From an uncultured Clostridia bacterium (GTDB lineage: Bacteria; Bacillota; Clostridia; Oscillospirales; CAG-382), in the NCBI GenBank assembly GCA_947630765.1, contig CANRIX010000006.1, forward strand, positions 1-64,000: a stretch of DNA of 64,000 bases, in the 5' to 3' direction. Under the pieces are notes generated by a model. It worked only from the letters and a program-made list of their open reading frames with translations, had not been told where the DNA came from and ran no database searches. Position 1 is the first letter of the stretch. Every line of letters starts with the position of its first letter. Shown here one piece after another: positions 8,380 to 16,914 of this stretch. The position numbers were made by a program, and so were the translations under genes.

Positions 8380-8830
8380 GAAAGACCGCAAAGGAAGCGC
8401 TTCCCCGGGACACCCCCACGGCGCCCCCCGCTCCGCCCGGCGCGGCGCACCCCCCTGCACGCCCAAACACCCCGAAGAACTCACCGAAGCGGGCACAGAT
8501 GCTGGCGTGGGCGTTGGCACGCCCCAATTGTCCCCCGGGAAGCCCCGCCCGCACGGCACGCTCGCCCAATCCGGCGCGACCGCGTGAACCTTATGGCGCA
8601 ACCACGCCCCCCACGCGACGCACCCGTACTTTCGCACGACCAACCCTCGGGAACCCTCATGGCGCACCCCGTTCCGCACGGCGCGCCCCGCCCCCCGCGG
8701 CGCAACTACGCTCCGCCCGGCGCGACCGCGTGAAACCCACGGCACGCCCGCCCAACCCGGCACGACCTTCCCACGGCGCGACCCCGTCCCGCACGGCAAT
8801 CCGCGCAACTTTTTCGCGAACCGAAAAAAC
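8380..8830 (+). other. C-rich, G-poor transcribed stretch without a convincing gene
   Basis: About 450 bp dominated by CCC and CGC runs, lying between two strong promoters. Short motifs recur inside it, for example CTCCGCCCGGCGCG and GGCGCGACCGCGTGAA (near 8575 and 8717). ORFs are Pro/Arg/His-rich, lack RBSs and do not resemble the neighbouring genes. Composition resembles the leader at 2200-2380. C-rich unstructured RNA is the type bound by Rho, so a Rho-controlled leader is possible; this is inference. Confidence 0.45.
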
Positions 8831-8859
8831 TTGACAATCCACGCGAAACTGTGTATACT
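8831..8859 (+). promoter_or_regulatory. Sigma-A promoter of the repeat-tail membrane protein pair
   Basis: TTGACA (8831-8836) and TATACT (8854-8859), 17 bp apart, 41 bp before the ATG at 8901. Confidence 0.85.
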
Positions 8860-8900
8860 GAATTTATATGAACGCAACCTGATGCAAGGAGGAATGACCG

Positions 8901-10019
8901 ATGGAAACCGAACCGAAGCTGCACCTGCCTGAATCGCCCGCCCCGGACGGACGCACCGCGCCGCCCACGCCGGACGAACTGACAAACGGACACACCGACG
9001 GACGCACCGCACCGCCCACCACGGACGGACTGACAAACGGGCACACCGACGGACGCGCCGCCCCGCCCACGCCGGACGGACTGACAAACGGACACACCGA
9101 CGGACGCACCGCGCCGCCCACGCCGGACGGACTGGTGAACGGACACACCGACGGACGCACCGCACCGCCCACGCCGGACGGACTGGTGAACGGACACACC
9201 GACGGACGCACCGCGCCGCCCACGCCGGACGGACTGACAAACGGGCACACCGACGGACGCACCGCCGTCCGCAGGGAATTCAACCGTCCCCTCGCGGCGG
9301 CCGCGCTGGCGCTCCTGACCGTTCTGGCGCTCGACGAGCTGGTTTCGACGGTCATCCTGCTGTTCTGGACGCCGTTCCTGTCGTCCATGCTCCGCCTCAC
9401 CGCCGACGCTTTCGCGGGGGGTGCGACGGGCGAATTTCTGGAAACCCTGCTGCTCCTGGCGGGCGGCTGGGGCAGGCTGTGCGCCGTGCTGTTCCTGCTC
9501 GTCACCGCCGTCGGCTCGTGGCTGACGTTCGGCGGTGCGCGGTCCGCCGGTCTGGCTCTGGTCCGGGTCGGCGTCGTGCTCGGCGGCGTGTCGTCGGTGC
9601 TTTACGGCGTGGATGGCGCACTGTGCGTCGGAACGAGCTGGCTGCTCGCCGGGGTCGGCGTGTTCGTCTGGTTCGCCGCGACGGTGCTGCTCTGCTGCCT
9701 GTTCTTCCGGCTGATCGGCGAACTGACGCGTGTCCTGCGGGGAACGGCGGTGCACGCGCACCCATCGTTCCGGCTTTCCGCCGCCGTCCTGCTCTGCGGC
9801 GGGACGCTGTCGCTTGTCCTCGCCGTCCTGTCGTTCTTCGGCGTCGTGCGGGACGCGTCCCCGTTCGTTTTGCCGTTCGCGTTCGGCTTTTCGAGCGTCG
9901 TCCTTTCGCTGCTCGGCGAGGGACTTGCGGGACTGGTGCTGGCGGCGGAGCTGTTCGCTTTTGCGGCGTTCCTGCTGCGATTTCGGAAAACGGAAAAGGA
10001 AATATCGTGTATAAGGTAA
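8901..10019 (+). CDS. Membrane protein with six 17-residue tandem repeats
   Basis: A 372-residue protein I do not recognise. After 15 residues come six near-perfect copies of DGRTAPPTPDGLTNGHT (residues 16-117, nt 8946-9251) and the start of a seventh. The remainder (about 130-365) is very hydrophobic, with around six membrane segments, ending in a short basic tail. No signal peptide is seen, so the hydrophilic repeat tail is probably cytoplasmic. The 51-bp DNA repeat is nearly identical between copies and should vary in copy number. The gene is preceded by AAGGAGGAATG and lies 27 bp upstream of a gene with the same overall design (10047), so they probably form an operon of divergent paralogues. 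Confidence 0.7.
   Translation: METEPKLHLPESPAPDGRTAPPTPDELTNGHTDGRTAPPTTDGLTNGHTDGRAAPPTPDGLTNGHTDGRTAPPTPDGLVNGHTDGRTAPPTPDGLVNGHTDGRTAPPTPDGLTNGHTDGRTAVRREFNRPLAAAALALLTVLALDELVSTVILLFWTPFLSSMLRLTADAFAGGATGEFLETLLLLAGGWGRLCAVLFLLVTAVGSWLTFGGARSAGLALVRVGVVLGGVSSVLYGVDGALCVGTSWLLAGVGVFVWFAATVLLCCLFFRLIGELTRVLRGTAVHAHPSFRLSAAVLLCGGTLSLVLAVLSFFGVVRDASPFVLPFAFGFSSVVLSLLGEGLAGLVLAAELFAFAAFLLRFRKTEKEISCIR
8946..9251 (+). repeat. 51-bp coding tandem repeat, six copies
   Basis: Six in-frame 51-bp units encode DGRTAPPTPDGLTNGHT with few substitutions (Glu/Gly, Pro/Thr, Thr/Val). Homogeneity at DNA level suggests recent expansion. Confidence 0.9.
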
Positions 10020-10046
10020 GAAACTGAACCGAGGAGGAACTGCTAC

Positions 10047-11459
10047 ATGGAAAACGAAGCCATCTTCTGTCCGCAATGCGGGACGAAGAACGCGGCGACC
10101 AACGCGTTTTGCTTCGCCTGCGGGACGCCGCTTCCTCGCGCTGCGGAGCCGTCCCCGTCCGAACCGACGGGACCGGCGGAAGCGCCCGGACAGGACGATT
10201 TCACCGACCTGTTCGCCCCGTCCGAACCGACGGAACCGGCGGAAGCGCCCGGGCAGGACGATTTCACCGACCTGTTCGCCCCGTCCGAACCGACGGGACC
10301 GGCGGAAGCGCCCGGACAGGACGACTTCACCGACCTGTTCGCCCCGTCCGAACCGACGGAACCGACGGAAGCGCCCGGGCAGGACGATTTCACCGACCCG
10401 TTCGCCCCTTCCGAACCGACGGAACCGACGGCGACCCCCGGACAGGACGATGCCGCCCCCGCGGAAACCTTCCGCCCGGCAGAGCTGACCGATTTCGACG
10501 CGCCGACGGAAGCGCATGAAACGGACGACTTCACCGACCTGCTCGCCCCGTTCCTGACCGCCAAGAGCGCCGCCCAACCGGCGGAGACCCCCGAACAGGA
10601 CGGCTTCACCGACCCGATCGACCCGTCCGCGACCCCCGAACCCGCTCCCCGCCCGGCGACGCGTTCCGTCCGCAAGGCGTTCGCGAGTCCCGCATCGGCG
10701 GTCGCGCTGACGCTCCTGACCGTTTTCACCTGCGCGACGCTGCTTCTGGGACTCCTGTCCTATTCCTTCTCGGACCTGCTCGATTTCTTCGGTAAGCTCG
10801 ACGACATTCTCGCCCTGAACCCGATGGTCCTGCTGGAAAACGTGGATTTCCTTCTGAATCTGCTGCAGGCCGTGTTCCGGGTGTTCGTCCTGCTCGGCGC
10901 AATGCTGGCGTTCTCCGGCGCGACGAAGCGGGGACGCGGGATGCAGAACGGCGGACTGACGATGGTTCGCATCGGGGCGGTCGCCGCGTTTACGGCGTGC
11001 CTGGCGCGTCTGGCGGTCATCGTGATGGAATTGCTTTTCAACGAGAAAGCGGTAAATGCGGACCTTGCCCCGCTTCCCATGCTTGAGACGGCGGAGCTGG
11101 TCTGGCAGGTCCTGACGATCGCGTTTGCCGCCCTGCTCCCGGTGCTGTACCTGCTGCTCTTCCATACGGTCGGCGGCATGAAGCGGGTCGTGCGGTACGA
11201 GGACCCCTGCGAGCGCGTCTCGCTGGTCGCCCCGTCCGTGTTCCTGCTCCTGTTCGGGCTTCTGACGGTCGCGATCGCCGTCCTTCCGTGCGTCGTTCTC
11301 TTCTCCATACTCCCCTCCCTTTGGAGCATGACGGCCGAGATGGAGCTGACCCTGCTGTACGGGTTCTTTGAACTCCTTCTGGCGGTGGGCGTGTTCGTCC
11401 TGGCGGGATACCTGCTGCAGCTCCGCGTGCGGCTGAAACGCTCGTCGACCGCGGAATGA
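10047..11459 (+). CDS. Zinc-ribbon membrane protein with 21-residue tandem repeats
   Basis: A 470-residue protein of unknown function. Residues 8-26 form a zinc ribbon of the type CPQCG...CFACG. Next come about 4.5 copies of a 21-residue acidic repeat (SEPTGPAEAPGQDDFTDLFA; nt about 10159-10460) and an acidic linker. From about residue 215 there are roughly six membrane segments. Zinc ribbon, disordered linker and membrane domain is a common architecture in clostridial membrane proteins of unknown role. The membrane half resembles the preceding gene in layout (an R-K/R-x-F entry, GGLTMVRIG against GLALVRVG). RBS GAGGAGG precedes ATG 10047. Confidence 0.7.
   Translation: MENEAIFCPQCGTKNAATNAFCFACGTPLPRAAEPSPSEPTGPAEAPGQDDFTDLFAPSEPTEPAEAPGQDDFTDLFAPSEPTGPAEAPGQDDFTDLFAPSEPTEPTEAPGQDDFTDPFAPSEPTEPTATPGQDDAAPAETFRPAELTDFDAPTEAHETDDFTDLLAPFLTAKSAAQPAETPEQDGFTDPIDPSATPEPAPRPATRSVRKAFASPASAVALTLLTVFTCATLLLGLLSYSFSDLLDFFGKLDDILALNPMVLLENVDFLLNLLQAVFRVFVLLGAMLAFSGATKRGRGMQNGGLTMVRIGAVAAFTACLARLAVIVMELLFNEKAVNADLAPLPMLETAELVWQVLTIAFAALLPVLYLLLFHTVGGMKRVVRYEDPCERVSLVAPSVFLLLFGLLTVAIAVLPCVVLFSILPSLWSMTAEMELTLLYGFFELLLAVGVFVLAGYLLQLRVRLKRSSTAE
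10159..10460 (+). repeat. 63-bp coding tandem repeat, about 4.5 copies
   Basis: In-frame 63-bp units encode the acidic 21-residue repeat of the zinc-ribbon membrane protein. Gly/Glu and Ala/Thr alternate at fixed positions, so copies 1 and 3, and 2 and 4, are most alike. Confidence 0.85.
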
Positions 11460-11514
11460 ACCGCATCCCGTCCGGCGTGAGCCGGCGAATTTCGGAAAAA
11501 ACGGAGCGCATCGC

Positions 11515-12873
11515 ATGAAACAGGACAAAACCGAGCTTTTTGAAAATACGCCGGTCACGCGGGCGGTGCTCTCGCTGGTGGTCCCGACGGTCATCAGCCA
11601 GATCATCACCGTCGTCTACAACATGGCGGACACCTTCTTCATCGGTCGCCTGAACGACCCGAACCAGGTCGCGGCCGCCTCCCTCGCACTGCCGGTGTTC
11701 CTGCTGACGACGGGCATCGCCAACCTGTTCGGCATCGGGGGCGCGAGCCTGATCTCGCGCAGTCTCGGGCTTGGCGACACGGAAAAGGCGAAAAGGACCT
11801 CCGCGTTCTGCGTTTGGACGGCGGGCGCGGCGGCCTTCCTGTACGGTGTGGCGATCTTCGCCTTCCGCGGGTCGCTGCTTCCCCTTATCGGCGCCGACGA
11901 AGCGACGTATGACGGCTGCAGCAGCTACCTGTTCTGGACGCTGACCGTGGGCGCGGTGCCGACCGTGCTGAACGCGGCGCTGGCGCACCTCGTCCGCGCG
12001 GAGGGGTATTCCGGCAAGGCGAGCTTCGGCGTGGCGCTCGGCGGCGTCCTCAATATCCTGCTCGACCCGGTTTTCATCTACGGGTTTTCGCTGGAGATCA
12101 CGGGCGCGGCGGTCGCCACGATGCTGTCGAACCTGATTGCGACGCTGTATTTCGTCGTCCTGCTGCTGACGAAGCGCGGACCGCGCCACCTGACGCTGAA
12201 CCCCCGCTTCTATTCGCTTTCGGACGGGATCCCGAAGGAGGTCCTGCTCGTGGGACTGCCGAGCAGCATCATGAACCTGATGGCGATCTTCTCCAACGTC
12301 ACGCTCAACAAACTGCTGGTCGAGGAGTCCAATGCGGCGGTCGCCGGGATCGGCATCGCGAAGAAGATCGACATGCTCGCGTTCGCCATCGCGAACGGGC
12401 TTTCGCAGGGCGTCATCCCGCTGATCGGCTATACCTACGCGTCGAAGAATTTCCGTCGTATGCGGGACGCGATCAGGACGACGCTGCTCCTGAGCCTTGC
12501 CGTCACGACCGTCGGGGCGATTTTGCTGTTCACATGCGCGAACCCGCTGGTGCGGGCGTTCATCGACGACGCGGAAACCGTGCGGTACGGCGAGAAGTTC
12601 CAGCGGATCATCTGCATCACGGGTCCGTTCACGGCGGTCACGACGGTCATCATCTCCATCTTCCAGTCGGTCGGGCAGAAGTGCAAGCCGCTGGCGCTGT
12701 CCATGCTGCGCAAGGGCGGGCTGGACGTGCCGTGCATGTTCCTGCTGAATGCGCTGGCGGGCGCGGAATCGATCGCCTGGGCGACCCCCATCGCCGACTG
12801 CGGCGCGATGCTTGCGGGATTTTTGCTGTTCATACCGCTTTGGCGGAAATTGAGCGGTCCCCCGAAGGGATGA
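11515..12873 (+). CDS. MATE family multidrug/metabolite efflux protein
   Basis: A 452-residue polytopic membrane protein of the MATE family (DinF/NorM-like), which exports cationic or other small molecules against Na+ or H+. The N-terminus is diagnostic: P in LVVPTVISQI, YNMADTFFIGRL, then FGIGGASLISRSLG. The two six-helix halves are visible, the second starting near residue 235 (VLLVGLPSSIMNL). The length is normal for the family. Start ATG 11515 follows a modest purine-rich site (CGGAG). It may be read through from the upstream pair. A hairpin at 12904-12923 follows the stop. Confidence 0.92.
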   Translation: MKQDKTELFENTPVTRAVLSLVVPTVISQIITVVYNMADTFFIGRLNDPNQVAAASLALPVFLLTTGIANLFGIGGASLISRSLGLGDTEKAKRTSAFCVWTAGAAAFLYGVAIFAFRGSLLPLIGADEATYDGCSSYLFWTLTVGAVPTVLNAALAHLVRAEGYSGKASFGVALGGVLNILLDPVFIYGFSLEITGAAVATMLSNLIATLYFVVLLLTKRGPRHLTLNPRFYSLSDGIPKEVLLVGLPSSIMNLMAIFSNVTLNKLLVEESNAAVAGIGIAKKIDMLAFAIANGLSQGVIPLIGYTYASKNFRRMRDAIRTTLLLSLAVTTVGAILLFTCANPLVRAFIDDAETVRYGEKFQRIICITGPFTAVTTVIISIFQSVGQKCKPLALSMLRKGGLDVPCMFLLNALAGAESIAWATPIADCGAMLAGFLLFIPLWRKLSGPPKG

Positions 12874-12899
12874 AGCCCGATTTCCTTTGCATGAAACCA

Positions 12900-12927
12900 A
12901 AAAGGCGCTCCGAAAGGAGCGCCTTGT
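12900..12927 (+). terminator. Intrinsic-terminator-like hairpin
   Basis: GGCGCTCC-GAAA-GGAGCGCC (12904-12923) is preceded by AAAAA and followed by TTGTCTGTT. The stem and tetraloop are perfect but the T-run is weak. Confidence 0.65.
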
Positions 12928-13009
12928 CTGTTGAAAACTGCTACAATAAAAATATTCTTTCGTATGCGGATATGAAGAATGTGCGGTCTGCAAATAGCTA
13001 TTTGCAGAA

Positions 13010-13246
13010 ACGCCGTTTTCTGAAGCGCACTCGAACGCTGTGGAAACATTCCCCGCACATAAATGATCGTCAAATCTGCGGACATGTGCCGCAGATTTGA
13101 CACCTCAAGAGAAAACCGGCGATGGCGGCGTCAGAAGTGGCGCAAGCCGAGCCGGTTTTCGACGAAGAGGGGGTATTCGGGGGGGAAACGCAGAGCGAGA
13201 CAACGCAAAGCGGTGGCGACGCGATTGTGGTTCCCACCCGAAAGAT
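13010..13246 (+). repeat. Q-type dispersed intergenic repeat (copy Q1)
   Basis: Matches copies near 16915, 20925, 35375 and 51256. Hallmarks are GGCGGCGTCAG, TGGCGCAAGCCGAGCC, GGGGTATTCG and the terminal GATTGTGGTTCCCACCCGAAA. It carries a perfect hairpin with 13-bp arms, GTCAAATCTGCGG/CCGCAGATTTGAC (about 13066-13097). It lies between convergent genes and ends 2-3 bp from the hsp20 stop codon. Confidence 0.8.
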
Positions 13247-13248
13247 GT

Positions 13249-13698
13249 TTACTCGATCTCCAGCCGTTTCGCCTGCGGGACGGACTGCTGGCGCTTAGGC
13301 AGGGTGAGTGCCAAAACACCGTTGTCGTACTTCGCCTTGATGTGCTCGACGTCCACGCCGGACACGTCGAACTGGCGGCTGTACTTGCCGTAGGAACGCT
13401 CGACGCGGACGTACTTGCCCTGCTCGGATTTCTCCTCGTGCGCGGAGTGCCGCTCGGCGGAGACGGTCAGCGTTTCGCCGTCGAGGTCGAGGTGGATGTC
13501 CTTCTTTTCAAACCCCGGCAGGTCGGCTTCGAGCAGGTAATGGTCCCCCTCGTCGCGGATGTCGGTCTTGAATTCCGCCAGCTCGCCCGAACGGAAGAAC
13601 GGCTCGCCGAAGAAGCGGCGCTCGAATTCCTCCATCTCGCGGAACGGGTTGTACGAAAGCTGATTTTCATGTGCGCGGTACGGTCTGAGTTCAAACAT
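13249..13698 (-). CDS. Hsp20/alpha-crystallin small heat-shock protein
   Basis: A 149-residue small heat-shock protein, an ATP-independent holdase for unfolding proteins in the cytosol. A short N-terminal arm (RPYRAHENQLSYNPFREME) leads into the alpha-crystallin domain (about 45-140) with YLLEADLPGFEKKDI and the conserved strand motif NGVLALTLPK near the end. The start is placed at 13698, directly after AGAAGGATCT; the frame is open further upstream but without an RBS. A CIRCE-like operator about 155 bp upstream indicates HrcA control, which is common for class I heat-shock genes. It is a monocistronic unit between a Q repeat and the spoIIQ region. Confidence 0.93.
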   Translation of the reverse strand: MFELRPYRAHENQLSYNPFREMEEFERRFFGEPFFRSGELAEFKTDIRDEGDHYLLEADLPGFEKKDIHLDLDGETLTVSAERHSAHEEKSEQGKYVRVERSYGKYSRQFDVSGVDVEHIKAKYDNGVLALTLPKRQQSVPQAKRLEIE

Positions 13699-13853
13699 AT
13701 AGATCCTTCTTTCTGTCAGTCGGTCGGTTGGTTTTGGTTTGGGTTTGGGTCCTTCGTTCTGTCCATCGGACTCGCCTTCCTTTCTCTTTACGACTACAGG
13801 ATAGCACACATTTGTTTATAATGTGTTACGAAAAATTGCATGAAATGTAAATC

Positions 13854-13880
13854 TTGGCACTATATATCATAGAGTGCCAA
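13854..13880 (-). promoter_or_regulatory. CIRCE-like HrcA operator
   Basis: TTGGCACTA-N9-GAGTGCCAA: 9-bp arms (one mismatch) with a 9-bp spacer, matching the CIRCE consensus TTAGCACTC-N9-GAGTGCTAA except for the G/C pair at position 3, a known type of variant. It lies upstream of hsp20, the only gene reading away from it. Confidence 0.8.
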
Positions 13881-13978
13881 AAAATCACGCAAAAACGTCG
13901 GCAGCCTCGTCCTCGAACCGCCAAAAAGAGGGAAGAAATCGCCTTGCGGTTCCTTCCCCCGTGCGGGAATGCGGCCGT

Positions 13979-14686
13979 TCAGCCGAACAGCTCGCGTTCC
14001 GGGTCGATGCGCTCGCCGTTGAGCAGCATCTCGAAGTGCAGGTGCGGGTCCTCGGCGGATTCGACGATCGCGGACGCGCCGACCACCCCGATGCGGTCAC
14101 CGGCGGCCAGCTCCGCGCCGACGGCGACGGTGCCCGCCGACGGGTCGAGGTTCGCGTAGACCGTGACCAGCCCGTACCCGTGCCGGACGGTGACGGTGCG
14201 CCCGAAGAACGCGTCGTCCTGCACGGACTCGACGGTCCCGGCGTCGAAGCACTTCACCTCCGTGCCGACCGCGGCGGCGAGGTCAAGCCCGGTGTGGACG
14301 CGGTAGTCCCGCATGGTCTCCGAAAAGACCAGTGCATCGAGCGAGCAGGACTTGAGCACCCGAGCGCCCTCGACGGGGCAGACGGCGGACGGCTTGTCCG
14401 CCTCGGCGGGGGAATCGGACGAGGTGTCCTCGATGCCGCTCTGCTCGTTGATGACCGGGTGGTCCGGGACGTGCGGCAGGCTGACGTCCGGCGTCGACGG
14501 GACGCTGACGTCCGGCGTCGGCGGCAGAGTGAAGGACACGTCCGGCTGGCTGTAATCCACCTCCGGGATCGAGCGGTTGAGCGCGAAGATGCTGAAAGCG
14601 GCGACGGCCACGATCAGCAGCGCCATCGCGAGGTACAGGTAGGCGGAAAGGCGGCTGTATTTGCCTTTGGTTTCGGGTTTCGACAT
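13979..14686 (-). CDS. M23 (LytM) peptidase-domain membrane protein, SpoIIQ-like
   Basis: A 235-residue protein. A single membrane anchor (about 14-36) is followed by a Pro/Asp/Val-rich linker with repeated TPDVS and a C-terminal LytM domain (about 110-230). The metal-site motifs are intact: HTGLD (HxxxD) and HLHF (HxH). The position directly downstream of spoIID, with the same strand and a 56-bp gap, matches the clostridial spoIID-spoIIQ arrangement. SpoIIQ sits in the forespore membrane and forms the engulfment channel with SpoIIIAH. B. subtilis SpoIIQ has lost the catalytic His, while clostridial forms such as this one keep it and may be zinc-binding or active. Start 14686 follows AGGAGGAA. 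Confidence 0.8.
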   Translation of the reverse strand: MSKPETKGKYSRLSAYLYLAMALLIVAVAAFSIFALNRSIPEVDYSQPDVSFTLPPTPDVSVPSTPDVSLPHVPDHPVINEQSGIEDTSSDSPAEADKPSAVCPVEGARVLKSCSLDALVFSETMRDYRVHTGLDLAAAVGTEVKCFDAGTVESVQDDAFFGRTVTVRHGYGLVTVYANLDPSAGTVAVGAELAAGDRIGVVGASAIVESAEDPHLHFEMLLNGERIDPERELFG

Positions 14687-14742
14687 GGAAATTCCTCCTG
14701 TTTGTTTGGTTCCATGCCTATTTTGCGCCAAAGGAGCGCCGT

Positions 14743-15627
14743 CTATTCAGTCTGCTGCCGGATTTCGGCGCCGGGAAAGTAAAATTGCAGGATCTCGTCG
14801 TACATTTTTTCACGTTCCGCCAGTTTTTGCGCTCCGCGGCGGCTCAGACCGACCCCGTCGCCCTCGCCGTCGCATCGCACGGTCACCCACGTCCCGTCCG
14901 TTTCCGCGTCGAAAAAGCAGGACGGCAGTCCGAGCCGGTCCGCCGCGTCCGTCCCGTCCAGCCGCCACGTGCCGCCCAGCCCGAACGTGACCTCCGCGAC
15001 CCGCCCGGACGGGTCCTTCGCGAGGAACAGCTCGTCCGCCGTCGCGTCGTCCGGTGCACCGAGCAGCTTCGGCAGGTCGTCCGCCGCGACCTTTGCGATC
15101 TTCGTCGGCGGTTCGTCCGCTTCGATCGTGTTTTCCACGCCGCGCAGGCAGGGAAAATCCGTTCCGTAGACCGCATTCGCGCTCGCCGTCTTTTTGCCGC
15201 CGCTCGCGAACGTCGTCGCCGGGACCGTCTCCCCTTCATAAACCAGCGTCTGCCCGCGTGTCTCCGCCGCCGCTTCGACCGCCGCGTCGTCGAACCGCTC
15301 CAGCGTGAGCGGTGCGCAGCAGGTCGGGTCGTCGCACGCCGCCGCGTCCCGGTGCGTCGGGCGGTGCGTCTCGCAGTACGTTGCGCTGCTTCGGACGCAC
15401 ACCGCGACAGCCTTGAGCGCTTCGCCGTCACACGCGTAGTCCGCCGCCGTCAGCACGCCGATCACGTAGTCCTCCAGCGGCACCTCCGCGACTTCGCCCG
15501 TCGCCGTCCGCAGCAGGTGCAGCACCTCCGCGTCGCCGCCCCCCTCGACCGGGAGCACGCGCGGCACCACCGGCAGCAGCCCTACGCACAGCACCAGCGC
15601 AAACAGGTACAGCGAAAAATTCTTCAT
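14743..15627 (-). CDS. spoIID: Stage II sporulation protein D (lytic transglycosylase)
   Basis: A 294-residue membrane-anchored SpoIID-domain enzyme that cleaves peptidoglycan during engulfment of the forespore. An N-terminal hydrophobic helix (about 4-24) is followed by VPLEDYVIGVLTA, whose Glu is the conserved catalytic acid. Next come LKAVAVCVRSSATY and the C-terminal GDGVGLSRRGAQKLAE with YDEILQFYFPGAEI, all typical of the family. The residue pattern CDDPTCCAP corresponds to the conserved metal-binding loop. ATG 15627 follows AAGGGAGGG. The spoIIQ-like gene follows in the same direction, and both would be expected under sporulation-specific control, though I could not place a promoter. 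Confidence 0.93.
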   Translation of the reverse strand: MKNFSLYLFALVLCVGLLPVVPRVLPVEGGGDAEVLHLLRTATGEVAEVPLEDYVIGVLTAADYACDGEALKAVAVCVRSSATYCETHRPTHRDAAACDDPTCCAPLTLERFDDAAVEAAAETRGQTLVYEGETVPATTFASGGKKTASANAVYGTDFPCLRGVENTIEADEPPTKIAKVAADDLPKLLGAPDDATADELFLAKDPSGRVAEVTFGLGGTWRLDGTDAADRLGLPSCFFDAETDGTWVTVRCDGEGDGVGLSRRGAQKLAEREKMYDEILQFYFPGAEIRQQTE

Positions 15628-15685
15628 GCCTTGTCCCTCCCTTTCGGTTTATCCTATGCGGCGGTGTGCGTGGTTTATGCGGGAA

Positions 15686-15885
15686 AGGTACGAGGAGTAC
15701 GGTGGGGGAACTAGTTCCCCCACGCCCCCATTCCGCGAAGTCGTCGAAATCGACGACTTCGGGGTTAAAATAAAAAAATACCTTCTGCCTCGGGGGTGCG
15801 TTTGGTGCTTGCTCGGTTTTTGCGTTTGCGACCCGGTATCCGCCTGCTCCCGCGAAGCGCTCGCTGCACCCAATGGGGGAAAAAG
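15686..15885 (+). repeat. P-type dispersed intergenic repeat (copy P1)
   Basis: This gap of about 300 bp holds a P element and a terminator. Hallmarks are GAGTACGGTGGGGGAAC, a GTGGGGG/CCCCCAC hairpin, the inverted repeat CGAAGTCGTCGAAATCGACG, CCTCGGG, GCGACCCGGTAT and GCTCCCGCGAAGCGCTCGC, ending at GCACCCAAT. Confidence 0.8.
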
Positions 15886-15888
15886 AAA

Positions 15889-15918
15889 AAACCGTAGGAA
15901 TTTCCTACGGTTTTTTTG
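15889..15918. terminator. Bidirectional intrinsic terminator
   Basis: AAAAAACCGTAGGAA and TTCCTACGGTTTTTTT form a perfect 10-bp-plus stem with A-run and T-run on either side. It serves the leftward gene ending at 15930. Confidence 0.9.
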
Positions 15919-15929
15919 AAAAATTGCGG

Positions 15930-16796
15930 TTATTCCAAACTGTCGTCCGACTTGGGCGGGGTGGTGGCTGGCACCGTCGCGGCGCGGATCAGGATGTACG
16001 CGTTCAGCCCGACGCTCAAAAGGGAATACACCGCCTGCGTGCCGCCCGAGCCGCCCTGTATCTGGTAGAGCAGCAGCGGCAGGTCGTATGCCGCGCAGAA
16101 CAGCGCCGAGAGGTACCCCGTCACGAGGTACGCCGACGCGTTCCGGCAGCCGACGAGCAGCTTGCCCTCCTGGACGAAGAACAGCATCATGAAGATCATG
16201 CCGAGGATGCGGTAGCCGCCCCCGTTCGCGAGCGGCAGCGTCCGATTGATGATGAACGTATTGAGGATCCGCATCCCGCAGAAGAAGATCGGCGCCATCG
16301 CGAGCAGCAGGTGGAGCGAGCGCTTCCTCGGCAGGGAAGTCGAGGACGAGGCGATCAGGAAGTAGACGGCAGTCAGCGCCGCGAACACCTTGACCAGGGC
16401 GGCGATGAACAGATTTTCCGTCGGGTCGGGGGGGAGGAACAGGGAAACGGCGGTCGCCGTCAGCAGCAGGAACGCGGCGGCAGCGGCCCCGAACGTCACC
16501 GACGCAAGCCCGCTCCGCAGCACCGGCGCGACCCGGCGGCGGGGCAGGATCCCGCAGATGACCAGCAGCGCGGCGGCGCCGAGCGTCAGGAACGTGCAGA
16601 GCGTCCCGCCGGTTTCGGCGCGGAGCTCCCGGAGCCGCATGACCGTGATCAGTACGCAGCAGACCGTCAGTACGCCAAACGAGAGCAGCTTCCCGGGCAG
16701 CACCGTCGGCGCGGACGCCGAGGCATACCTGGTCGGCGGCTGTTGCCCGACCGCCGTTTGTCCGGCCGGGGACTGCAAGGTTGTTTTGGAATCCAT
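15930..16796 (-). CDS. Polytopic membrane protein of unknown function
   Basis: A 288-residue protein I do not recognise. After a hydrophilic, Gln/Pro-rich N-terminus (1-34) there are about eight hydrophobic segments, with short loops containing few charges and one Ser-rich loop (ASSSTSLPRKRS). No catalytic motif is evident. The start at 16796 follows GGACGG. The frame stays open upstream to 17315, but that part lies in repeat elements and is rejected. The transcript ends at the terminator at 15889. Gene order next to spoIID does not by itself imply a sporulation role. Confidence 0.65.
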   Translation of the reverse strand: MDSKTTLQSPAGQTAVGQQPPTRYASASAPTVLPGKLLSFGVLTVCCVLITVMRLRELRAETGGTLCTFLTLGAAALLVICGILPRRRVAPVLRSGLASVTFGAAAAAFLLLTATAVSLFLPPDPTENLFIAALVKVFAALTAVYFLIASSSTSLPRKRSLHLLLAMAPIFFCGMRILNTFIINRTLPLANGGGYRILGMIFMMLFFVQEGKLLVGCRNASAYLVTGYLSALFCAAYDLPLLLYQIQGGSGGTQAVYSLLSVGLNAYILIRAATVPATTPPKSDDSLE

Positions 16797-16914
16797 GTTG
16801 TTCCGTACCGTCCTTTTTTCACATACCCCCATTATAACGAATCCGTGCGGGTTTGTAAACCGGGATAGCAGTTTTTTTACAATCATGTAAAAAAAGATAC
16901 AAAAAGCGCTTCGC

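Noticed and set aside
8706..11609. Minus-strand ORF of 967 codons over the two repeat-tail membrane proteins
   Set aside because: It is a shadow of the coding repeats on the other strand; the plus-strand frames have promoters, RBSs, a zinc ribbon and membrane segments.
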